Shown piece by piece: positions 34,051 to 43,967 of a stretch of DNA of 64,000 nucleotides. The position numbers and the translations under genes are program-made. How positions within the stretch are numbered: position 1 is the first letter of the stretch; every line of letters starts with the position of its first letter. This DNA comes from Leucocoprinus leucothites (taxonomy: Eukaryota; Basidiomycota; Agaricomycetes; Agaricales; Agaricaceae): the NCBI GenBank assembly GCA_013368445.1, contig JAACJO010000006.1:620001-684000 (forward strand), given 5' to 3'. The notes beneath the pieces were generated by a model, which saw only the letters and a program-made list of their open reading frames with translations, was not told where the DNA came from and did not search any database.

Positions 34051-36043
34051 ACTATGATACTATTGAACCCTGTATTAGTACAGTACTCCCCACCCTTTCT
34101 CTTGTTTATTGAATAGTACATGGGTACCTTACTAGTGAAATAGTTCCACAAACCTATTTCCCTATGCCATAATCGTACATCTGAACTGTTCAAGCCCATT
34201 TGTCACTCTACATAGTGTGACCTTAGTACAACTGAGTGTATGGTCCATTTTCACATGAGCATATTGGTTTCAAATGGTTTCCAATGGTCTCTTAGCCTGA
34301 AGATGGAGAGCTGTGTTGATAGGGGGAAAAGAGAAGAAGAATGTGTGTCCAATGGGCATAGCCCATTATGCACAGCCTGAAAGTGAAGAGTTTTGGGAAG
34401 AGTTATTGAAGCATGTACATCAATCAACTTTGTCTGAAGTCACAGTGATGCTGTCAAAATGAATGAAGGAAGAGTGAAAGCATGGATAAGCAATGCTTTT
34501 GCAACAGAGAGCCGGAGGAGCATGAGATGAGATCCTTTCTTTCATCCCTAGAACACAGTCAAGTTGGTATGGGTGGGCTTTTGAGGTCTCCATCTGCATC
34601 AACATTAGCTGGGATGGAGTGGAGATAATGTAACAGTTACATGGACATGAACTCCCTCAGTTTTGGTAGAAACCTCAGGGTGTAGTCCCACTGTTGCAGA
34701 ACAGAAGGCCAGCATAGAGACTCAAGCCACTGTCCTAAAGCACAAGGGTGAAGTGGAATTACACATAGAAAATGCGATGTATGGGAAGACCTCAAAGCCC
34801 TGAAATGTGTATTGATTCAATTGATGTACAATTCTGCATGCAACAATCTAGCTAGCTGTTCATATCTGAAAGGTTGCATCAAGAAAGAACAGTGCTCGCC
34901 ATTGAGATGATGGCAGGTGGAATATTGGCAATGATGGTCATGATGGCATTCAAATTGAGGAGCATGAAAACCTGTGGGAGAACATGAAGCTTAAGGGGAA
35001 AGCTGACAGGGGATTTAACAAGCTGTTGCAATGAGGTTGGCCAAGAAACTGTTTTGACATCATCAGAACATGGGATACAATTTGTTACTAAAGCAAGCTT
35101 ATGCAACAACAAAGTAGATAAGCCTGTCACCAAAAATGAGTTCAGCCAAGTGGGATCAGCTGGCAAGAAGTGAGAGTAGCTTGTATGTAGTCAAGCACAA
35201 CACAGTGAAATCAAACACCATCAAGTAGATGAAGCTGATGGCCAGGATGTGGAGGTTCTGTGGTGATATAATAACACAGCCTACCCTGTCAATCCAGAGA
35301 GTAGTGAGTGATATACCTACTCAAGTAAGCATATATGTACTACTCTAAGTGCATCCATGTGCCATGAAAGAGCAGAGACCAATGGCCAAGAATGACCAGG
35401 ACAAGGAATCCTATGAGCCACTTGTTCTGGGCCCAGACAGCCATCCTATACCATGGTCAGTGGCACTGATTATGATCAGCCAAGCTTTTCACCCACATCT
35501 ATAAGGAAAGGTTGATCCTGGCAAGGCCAATTGATGCATTTACATACAAGGATCTGCATGAACCATCAACTGACACCACAATTAAGAGGAGAACAATTTT
35601 TGACTTACTGGGATAGACTGATACAGGGGCTGACAGTTAATTTGGCTGGAAAGCTGATTAACATGTATGAATGTGGGCAAGATGCATATATTCATATTGT
35701 CACACTAAGAGAAATAGCACTATGATACAGTAATCAGCACTGAAAACATGGGGGAGGTGAAGTCACCACCCACATGCCAATGAATGCAAATAGCAGACAG
35801 TAGCAGTTCAGGAAATAGAAGATCTGATATGAATGTTGATAAGTGGATCTATCAGGACAAGCACCCAGGCAAGGTAAGATACAGACTAACCATGGGCCAG
35901 TGGATCTTTTTTTCCCCCAACATGTACTGCCAGTTGAACTTGAGGGAAGTAAACCACTCCCATCTGGCAACATTGTAGAGGCAGAAATGTAATTGTTAAG
36001 TTAGTGAATGCAATGTAGTCAGATAGTGAGTGATATGTAGCAA
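34051..36043. other. Stretch without a recognisable gene
   Basis: About 2 kb of AT-rich sequence with only short frames (for example 34879-35166 minus, 35531-35725 plus). None has a motif I recognise. Confidence 0.4.
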
Positions 36044-36045
36044 TA

Positions 36046-36979
36046 CAGTTGTCTCTGTAATAACCCATACTCTGTAGTAACTCATAGATTTTTGGGTCTC
36101 CCAAGTTGGTTTGCAGGGGATTTGATGGCAAAACCCATAGCTCCAGGGCAAAAACAACCCATAGCACTGGTGACCATATATGGTAAAAAAGTTAATTTGG
36201 AGCTCAACTGGGTGCTTGTACTGTGCTGGCTACTGAGGACAGAATTCTGAATAGACCTAGCTGTACAAAACAGTTTCTGCACCCATTATGCTTCCCAATA
36301 ACTTAGTTGAGATACTCAAAAAAGGGCTCAGAAAACTCGAGCAACAGTCTCATTCCCATGGGATTCTTCTTCAGAACAAGCAAAGAACTTGAGACACTGC
36401 TTGATCAGCTCCAGGCCCATAGTGTACTACAAGGGAATAATTGCATGCTAATTGACTCACCCCCTAACCCAGAACACAAAAATGGCACTATGAATGAGGG
36501 AATGGACAAGGAAATTTATGAGTCAGTAATGCAATTATGGGAGCTATGAGAGCTTAGTGAGGTCAATGATGGTGATGATGACTCTGGTGATGGTGTGGAT
36601 AAAATTTAGCCCCCAATTCTTAGCAAACAACTTTAGAGGCATCTGTGTTGCTAACAAGATACTTAGCAACAAACTGTGATCCTTTTGCTCACAAGATAGA
36701 GCAAGTTCTTCACACCTGCAACCAACAAGTTCACTGGGATGAGGTAGAAAAGCTAAAAGATACCCATATTGATGATTGTTTTACTAGACAGTAGCTTTCA
36801 CTCATTACATTTGACTTATACACGAGCTCATTGACTTCAGGAGAGCCTGGGGTACTTTAAATATATTTTTATTCGATTATTTTAATAGTATTTTTCAATC
36901 TTTCTCATAACTCATACTCTGTCATAACCCATAGCTTGGACCTTCCATGAACTGCTATGGGTTATTACAGAGACAACTG
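36046..36979 (+). mobile_element. pogo/Tigger-like non-autonomous DNA transposon (934 bp)
   Basis: The ends are perfect inverted repeats CAGTTGTCTCTGTAATAACC (left) and its complement (right, ending GAGACAACTG), flanked by TA at 36044-36045 and 36980-36981. Inside, the plus-strand frame 36307-36549 (FFRTSKELETLLDQLQAH, then Asn/Glu-rich) resembles the C-terminal tail of fungal pogo/Fot transposases. The catalytic core is absent. Both the TA target and the short TIR fit the Tc1/mariner superfamily. It is an internally deleted derivative that would need a transposase from elsewhere. Confidence 0.85.
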
Positions 36980-38864
36980 TAATAACAATAACAACTAACA
37001 CTCCTAAACTCAATACAAGTTTGTGGGAGGTTAATCAATAAAGAAAGATGTTTTGCAAAAGTGCAAAGGTTGATAATGATAGATAATGGGAGTTGTCTGT
37101 AGACCAGTTTTGTATTGGAATGACCAGTTCATGAAAGGTACTCAATGATCCTTGTTATGCAATGCTGCACAACTACAAGTCCCTTAGAATGCAGAAGTGT
37201 AATAGACCAGTATTCACAAATCATCACTTTTGCTAACACTTGGCACTATCACAATACAACTGACACTAACTAGCACCACTCCTGGATACTAGATGCAATA
37301 TACAGCTTATAAGTCTTTTCCAGACTTCTTCACACTCTGAACTTATATGAATCTTGCAGTAATGTTCTTTCTTGAAAGGTGTTTTCCAATTCTTTAATGG
37401 TCTATGACCAAAGGACACTCAATACACTTTTTATTACTCACTCAGATATGTTGTGTGGGACAGTCTCTAAGTGTAGCCTTAGCAGGTGGGATTCCTTGCT
37501 AGACTATATGCTTGAGAAAGGTTTATATTGGTTTTGCAAAAGTACAAAAGGAGTAATTACATGGATGACATATACACATTGCTGATAGCAAAAGGAGATT
37601 ATTGAAGGATTGTCCAATAGGAGTATCTCTGGGTTTTCTTTGGGGTTTAAGTGCTGATGCATCCTTTTGTGATGATGTGCTTACACCTGCTCATCTGATA
37701 TCATGAGATTCTTATCACTGCTGATTGTTGTCTTGTTTCATGAAAGCTTGTTCCTGACTGTAGCAATGTTTACTAGTCAGTAGTCAAGTGATGACACATC
37801 CTGTTAGTTTCTGCTAATCTGGTTCTATAGTCAAGTGGATCATTCAGTGACCATGCAGAATTTCTCTGTCTTTCACAAAAGGGTATACTTCTGCTGTAGC
37901 AATGTTAAAATGATAAGACTTTTGCAAATGTGCACAAGTGGCTATCTGGATCAGATGATGGCTAAGCATTTGATCTCTGATTAGTCCATAATTGTTCTTT
38001 TGAGAATGAATTTTGATTGGATCAATACCCAGGTTACAGGCTGAGATCACAAAGGGTCATAGGGTACACATCCTGACCATGTTCGCTAAGTCTCAATGTC
38101 ATTCCATAGCCTCTTGTTACTCTGATCATTATTGGTTGTTTTGTAAATGTGCTGTGCTCTCATGAAAGTGTTTGTTACACTAGGGTCTTGTAGTAGGGTT
38201 CTTTAATGTGTATACAGTCACCCAATATATTGAATATATCACTGAAATTAATGATTTCATGGTTGATACTATTTGGGCCATAACAACATGGCAATGCATC
38301 AACATGAGCAAATACAGAGGAGACAAATACATCCATGTAGAGCCCTAGCAAGGCATGCATAAGCCCTGTGTAGGCAACTAAATATGTCATTAAATAACCA
38401 CTGTGAGGAATGGTAAATGCAAGTAGTGCATTCCAGCATCCTTCTGGATCTCTTCAGGTAAAGACCAGCTGACCATTATGCCAATGAGTGGTGTAGGGGG
38501 GGGGGGGGGGAATAGCTCAAGGAGGGTGGGATGTGGGGGGATACTTATGGCTATGGGACATGTGTTATCATCAGTGCAAGAAGTTCATTTGCTTCTTTTT
38601 TAGGCTAGCCATCCTTCTCAGGTTGAACCTTGTTTGGCACCCAACTATCAAGCCGGATCTTTACCTGAATTCTCACTCCCTATGAGAATTCTGGTGGGTT
38701 AGGCAGACCAAGGCAGAAACACTGCACAGAACTGCCACATCTTGATATGATGTGGTGGTGTATCATTCTCACCATAAACATAATTATGCTCCAGTATCAG
38801 TAGGAATAAAAGGTAATGGCACTCTTACAAGCTTGGATGGCTTGTGTACCCAGTTCAGATATTA
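36980..38864. other. Stretch without a recognisable gene; contains a G15 run
   Basis: AT-rich sequence with no convincing ORF. A homopolymer of 15 G lies at 38496-38510. Runs of this kind are prone to slippage and assembly error. Confidence 0.5.
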
Positions 38865-39516
38865 TGTTATATATATTGATTATATCTAGCATTTGTTTCC
38901 TTTTTAATACAAAGTCAATATTAGCTTTACTTAAGTAATATTGTAACTATGTTTTCTTTATATTTGTTCTTTGATTTTCCTAGTTTGTTTTGACTAGTTT
39001 ACTTTGTCTCATTATAACTTGCTTTGTCTTGTTTGGTTTTGTTTACATTTTGATGACATGTGATTGTTAAATATAGCTGCGCTATATTTGGACTTATCTT
39101 GTAATCTAGTCAGATGATCAAAGAAGAACTTCTAAAGCTTCTTTGACAGATTGCATCTTATATAGTTTAATTAGCATTAAGAAAGCTGTATGCTTCTCTT
39201 CTTTCATTAGAAGCCCTTAGCCCTAGTTAATATTAGATATAGACTTGTATCATATATAAGCTGTCAACATCTACCAAGGAGAAACATTGTTTCTACTTGG
39301 TTAGGTGGAGACTCAATACAAGCCTTTATCTACACAAAGTTGAATTGAATTTAAGCTCTAAGATCTCAATTACTAAAGTCTTTACTCTTATAATCGCTAT
39401 ATTATAACTCTGACTTTGTAAACAACTTTGTTGCTTACCAAGAAGGAGTCCCCTTTGATAAGATCAATCTGATACTTATTGCACCAGCTTAGGACCAGGC
39501 CGGCATCACTATAACA
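38865..39516 (+). mobile_element. Family B LTR, plus orientation (652 bp)
   Basis: Starts TGTTATATATATTG and ends CACTATAACA, matching the other family B LTRs with small deletions. Its 5-bp flanks (TATTA before, GCAAT after) do not match. It abuts a reversed LTR fragment, so it is the product of rearrangement and not a clean insertion. Confidence 0.88.
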
Positions 39517-39596
39517 GCAATATTACTTAAGTAAAGCTAATATTGACTTCATATTGTAAATGGAACAAATGCTAGATATAATCAATATACATAACA
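39517..39596 (-). mobile_element. Reversed family B LTR fragment (first 80 bp of 3' LTR)
   Basis: The reverse complement begins TGTTATGTATATTG at 39596 and runs 80 bases into the LTR before being cut by the plus-oriented LTR. It is preceded by a polypurine tract, so it is the start of the 3' LTR of the minus-strand element that extends to about 45755. Confidence 0.88.
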
Positions 39597-39886
39597 TTAT
39601 CCCTTTTGTAGCTAAGATGTCCACATCTTTAGTAACTATCTAAGTCACTAAGGTAGATTACCTTCACTGTCTATGTTGAAGTTGGCTTCATCATCATAAT
39701 AAGATTTGTAATTGCCATCTTCATATGGGGGTGTAAGGGGGCATTCTCCCTCATAGATGCAAGTAGTTCAACCATGATGGGGACATCTATTCAGACTGCA
39801 TCCTCAATAGTTTGGATGGGAGGAATGGACTGAGGTCTGGAGATGACCATATTGTCATCCATGTGGTGCAGGTTTATGGCCTTGTC

Positions 39887-40267
39887 TCAGTGTAAAAGGA
39901 GGGTTGTAGGTGGGGCTGAGAGTGGTAGTGTTAACAGCTGTGGATGTTGGATTATGTTGTTCAGATCAAAATCCAATAGCATCAGTGATGGGGGAGCAGT
40001 GATTGCTGGTTGGTACACTGGGCTGTCCAGGCTGTACTCTGAGAGGTCCAGAGATGGACTGCAGAGCAACAGCCTTGGCAGCATTGACTCTGTTGGTAAT
40101 GGATAGTGCTGCCAGGGCAACTGAGGGTAGGTCCTGTCTAGCAATTCATTTATAAGGATTTTGGGAACAATACTTGGCAAAATGTCTGGGGGCAAAAGTG
40201 TTGCACCAGGTGCAATGGTATCCTGGGCAAAGCATCTTGATATAACCCATTCCATGACATATGTCAC
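39887..40267 (-). other. 3' region of the minus-strand chromovirus with zinc-knuckle-like trace
   Basis: Minus-strand frames here and at 40146-40463 include CDICHGMGYIKMLCPGYHCTWCNTF, a CX2C...CX4CX2C pattern, followed by a Pro/Leu-rich frame. It lies between the 3' ORF and the LTR and could be the C-terminal part of that ORF, separated by the inverted-repeat structure. Assignment is uncertain. Confidence 0.3.
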
Positions 40268-40287
40268 AGGTTCTATCAGGACATCTT

Positions 40288-41329
40288 GTTATAAATGTTG
40301 ACTTGATTGACACCCATTGTGACTTGATCATTCTAGATGCTGACACAGCCACCTGGTCTGAGGCAGCCCTACTCAATTGGGAAGAGTATGTCAGGAAGTT
40401 TGACATTAAGGAGGAAAGGTTTGATGTTGATTGGGACAAATACAACTGGACAGATGTTATCACAAGGATCAGGAGGAATGGTTTATGCTGTTTGATATGA
40501 ATGAACTAACAGACTGATAAACAGACATTGATAGTTTTATGGACATTGTGTTTGAGTCTGAACAATAGGACATCTAACTATGATAGTTGTTACATTGGCA
40601 GACAGTTTAGTATTTATCAGTATCATGATAGTGATTGTTAAGATTTACAGTCAGAGCACCTAGTAACGTCACATGTCACAACATGTGATTGGGTTACGTA
40701 AGACAGCAGCTAACTGGTCTTTAACCTACTTCAATTAATAAGCTTGAGTATTCTTGAAAGCTCAGTAAGAGAAGGCCAAGAAGACTTGAGGTAAGTCTAA
40801 GGTAGTGTGAGGTTCAAGACAACAACAATGATACAAGTGAATTCAAGTCAGGGTGAGTAAACACAAGTAGTCTGGGAAACAAAGGAAAGATTAAACTTGT
40901 GTTTAATCTTCCAAATACAAAGTCCTTAAATACTAACTAGGTAAAATGATATCAAGCTATGAAACTACAACTACAAGTCTGGGATCACTATCATGATTCT
41001 GATAAATACATATCTGTCCACCGATGTAACAGCTATCATAGTTAGATATCAAATAGTTCAAATCCAAACACAATGTCCATAAAATGATCATTGTCTGTTT
41101 ATCAATTTTGTTAGTCCATAACAATCAAACTGCAAAACCATTCCTTCTGATTCTCCTAATGACATCTGTCCAGTTGTACTCATCCCAATCGACATCGAAT
41201 CATTCTTCTTCCACATCAAACTTACCAACATACTCTTCCCAATCTAGAACCGCAGCTTCAAACCATGTGGCTGTGTCGGCATCTAGGATGATTAAGTCAC
41301 AGTGAGCATTAATCAAGTTGACATTTATA
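40288..41329. repeat. Inverted-repeat structure with ~297-bp arms
   Basis: The left edge TGTTATAAATGT and right edge ACATTTATAACA are perfect complements, and the arms 40288-40584 and 41033-41329 are inverted copies. Both arms encode, reading inward, a similar peptide (DLIILDADTATW, WEEYV, FDVDWD, NWTDVI, RIRRNG). The core 40585-41032 begins TGTTACATTGGCAGACAG and ends CTGTCCACCGATGTAACA, which looks like a minus-oriented LTR with inverted ends. A partial, oppositely oriented copy of that core follows at 41330-41690. Confidence 0.7.
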
Positions 41330-41690
41330 ACAGTGATATTGAACTTGTAGTTGTAGTTTTGTAGTCTGATGTTGTTTCACCTATTATGTATTTAAGGACC
41401 TTGTAGTAGGAAGATTAAACACAAGTTTAATCTTTTCCTTGTTTCCCAAAATCACTTGTGTTTACTCACCTTGCCTTGAATCCCCTTGTGATATTGTTGT
41501 TGTCTCAAACCTTGTGCTACCTTTGACTTACCTTAAGTCATCTTGGCCTTCTCTTATCAAGCTTTTGAGAATACTCAAGTTCATTAATTGAAATAGGTTA
41601 AAGACTGGTTAGCCACTGTCTTATGTAACCCAATCACATGTTGTGACATGTGACATTACTAGGCACTCTGACTGTAAATCTTAACCCATC
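41330..41690 (+). repeat. Partial inverted copy of the 40585-41032 core
   Basis: Segments such as AAGATTAAACACAAGTTTAA, CTTGTGTTTACTCACC and the CAATCACATGTTGTGACATG stretch near 41630 recur in reverse complement at 40650-40930. The copy lacks the first ~60 bases of the core and starts exactly at the outer edge of the inverted-repeat structure. Confidence 0.7.
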
Positions 41691-41718
41691 TAGTCTGAGT
41701 TGTGTCTTGATTGGTATT

Positions 41719-42390
41719 TCAAGGAGGCTTGTTAGTAGGCTTTGGAGGGGGTGTACTCACTAATATGGCATTGTGTGTAGCCACATCATCACATTGCTGA
41801 GGTTTGACACTAGGAGAGGTAGTTTCTCCTTTGTCAGTAGCTGAGGGGCACTCAGGATGCAATGAATGTCTGTTTGGAGCTTGTTGATGGTTGAGTGTAG
41901 CAAAGTAATTTCTGTCTGGGTTGGTGTATTGGATGTGCCTGACAATGTTTAGAGTATAGGGACCTTGAGGGATATGGCATGCCAGGTCACCAATGTAGAA
42001 GTCCATCTCTTGCTGGAGATGCTTATACTCACTTCTTGCAGAAGCAAGAGCATCAAGGCAATTCCCAATGTTGTAGATAAATGAAGTGAGTCAAGGATTG
42101 CTGCTGTAGGCAGACAGAAAGTCAATGGCTGTTTGTTTTCAAAGAAATGTGCATTGTAGGGTGGCATTCTCTGAATAGGCTGAAGAGTTTTCACTCTTAA
42201 TGTCTCCACCTGTACTATCTCCAGCAGAGGTAGGGGGGCTTTGTTCTTGCAGTGTGGCAAGATCATCACCTTTCTTGACTGTGTTCTCATTGTTGATGGT
42301 ATTGGAAGAAGTAAGAGTGGAGGGCAATTCACAGAGAATAGTTCCAAATACTGGTACTGCTGGTTGTTCACTGACTTCTGGAGTAGTCAT
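41719..42390 (-). pseudogene. Accessory 3' ORF of the minus-strand chromovirus
   Basis: Directly after the chromodomain frame a separate ATG opens MTTPEVSEQPAVPVFGTIL, Ser/Thr/Glu-rich. After a stop it continues with LDALASARSEYKHLQQEMDF, YIGDLACHIPQGPYTLNIV and a Pro-rich end. Such an ORF between integrase and the 3' LTR is not part of the standard gag-pol plan. The frame is broken near 42137. I do not recognise a domain; part may form a coiled coil. Confidence 0.5.
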
Positions 42391-42405
42391 TGAAGCTAGG
42401 GAATG

Positions 42406-42801
42406 TTAGGAGAGATTGTGCTGGGTTTTATACTCTTGAATAATTTCTTTTGAATTTTCAAGATTTTTCTCTGGTTCCCATGAGCCTTCAGTTGGCCTGT
42501 ATCCTTTCCAACATATTAGGTATTCTATTTTTGTTCCAGAGTGTAGTCTGTAAGTTCTATGACTTAGGACTGCTTTGACTTCATATTGTTCTTTTACAGA
42601 TACAAGAATAGGTGGTGGTTTAGGGTTGTGTTTCCCATATATGTCATTCTCAGTAACTGGCATGAGAAGTGAGGTGTGGAACTTATTGTGAATTTTCCAC
42701 TTCAGTGGTAGTTTGAGTTTGTGGTTGACTGGAGAGGTCTTTCTAATAATAGTAAAGGCACCTTCTCTTCTTTGATTGAGCTTCTTAGAAGTATAGGGCA
42801 A
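42406..42801 (-). pseudogene. Integrase C-terminal chromodomain (family B)
   Basis: The frame covers the GPY/F-like end of integrase (KLPLKWKIHNKFHTSLLMP) and a chromodomain: QYEVKAVLSHRT, EYLICWKGYRPTEGSWEPEK, NLENSKEIIQEY. The aromatic residues Y, W and W of the methyl-lysine cage are present. Chromodomains of such elements direct integration into heterochromatin. The frame is open here, but the upstream integrase is broken. Confidence 0.88.
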
Positions 42802-42849
42802 AGGGAGATTTTGGTTATCTGACCAAACTCAGTCTTCTACTTTGAATGG

Positions 42850-43967
42850 CATCCAAGGTTGGTTCTTTTGTTGAGCCATCATTAGATGTGTTTGTTTATG
42901 TGCCTCTAAAGCTGCTTCTCAAACTTGTTCTAAGAATAGAGACTTCTCATTAATAGAAGGTGTGTCTGTCTCTTTATCTGAGATAAATGCTTGTGGGTTG
43001 TATCCTAGGATTAATTCATATGGTGAGTGTTTTCTTCCAGAATGGGGTATCATATTGTGTATAAATTCAATTATTGGAAGTGCTCATTTCCATATAGTTG
43101 GATTTTGTGATGTGTAAACTATTAAATAAAACTTGATTTCTTGGTTATATCTTTTGGTAGTACCATCTGTCTGTGGATGATATGCTGTAGACAGGGCTGG
43201 TGTAATATTGAGTTTTTCATATAGTTTTTGCATTGATTTAGCAGCAAATCATGGGTCTTGATCTGAGATGATTTTGTTGGGTGTTCTGTATTTTGAGAAT
43301 ACTTTGTCAATAAGAATTTCAGCAATGCCATCAGCATTTACTGTCTTCTTCATAGGAGTTAGAATTATCCCTTTCATAAGTCCATGGTCCACTATGGACA
43401 ATATACAATCATATCCATCATCAGGTGGTAGATCAGTGATCAGATCCATGGATATTTGGGAAAAGGGCCTTGTGGAAGAAGATCCTTTAATTGGTTGCAT
43501 TAGTGGTTTAACTAGATGACAGTTTATTTTGTATTGTTGAAAAATAGGGCATCCTTTGATGTAGTTCTGAACATATGTGTTCATTCCAGGCCAGTAAACT
43601 AATTTAGATAGTTTATGGAATGTTTTGGCTGTTCCTGGGTGTCCTAATGTCTCATGATCATGTACACATTGTAGAAGACTTCTTTTCAGTTCAGCATCAT
43701 CAGGTATCACATGTCTTCCCTGATATTTGTGGATGCCATTGTCTTCAGTAAATCTTTCAGAAGGGGTGACCTTTGTTTGGTTATTTTTAATTTGTTGTGT
43801 GATTTCCTCAGAAAGGAAATTAATGAATTTTTCTGATGGAATCACAACTAGATCTTTGTTATCCTTTCCTTCTGGAACTAAATCAGGTTGTCTGCTGAGT
43901 GCATTGGCAAGAGTATTTTTGTTTCCAGCCAAGTGCTTTATGGAGTAATGCAAGTGTGTCATGTATA
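42850..43967 (-). pseudogene. Integrase of the minus-strand chromovirus
   Basis: The open part 43249-43962 has the end of RNase H (LAGNKNTLANALSRQPD), the H2C2 zinc region (HDHETLGHPGTAKTFHKL, YVQNYIKGCPIFQQYK, with the second Cys lost) and the rve core (FSQISMDLITDLPPDDGYDC, VFSKYRTPNKIISDQ) with its first two acidic residues. Downstream frames toward 42850 carry SIAYHPQTDGTT and LGYNPQAFISDKETDT with stops. The Tc1 element sits exactly at its upstream edge (43968). Confidence 0.85.

Noticed and set aside
38496..38510. G15 tract as a quadruplex or regulatory element
   Set aside because: It is a single homopolymer in a gene-free stretch; slippage or assembly error is the simpler view.
42406..42801. 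Host chromodomain (HP1-like) gene
   Set aside because: The frame begins with the integrase C-terminal region and is followed by element 3' sequence and a polypurine tract, so it belongs to a chromovirus.
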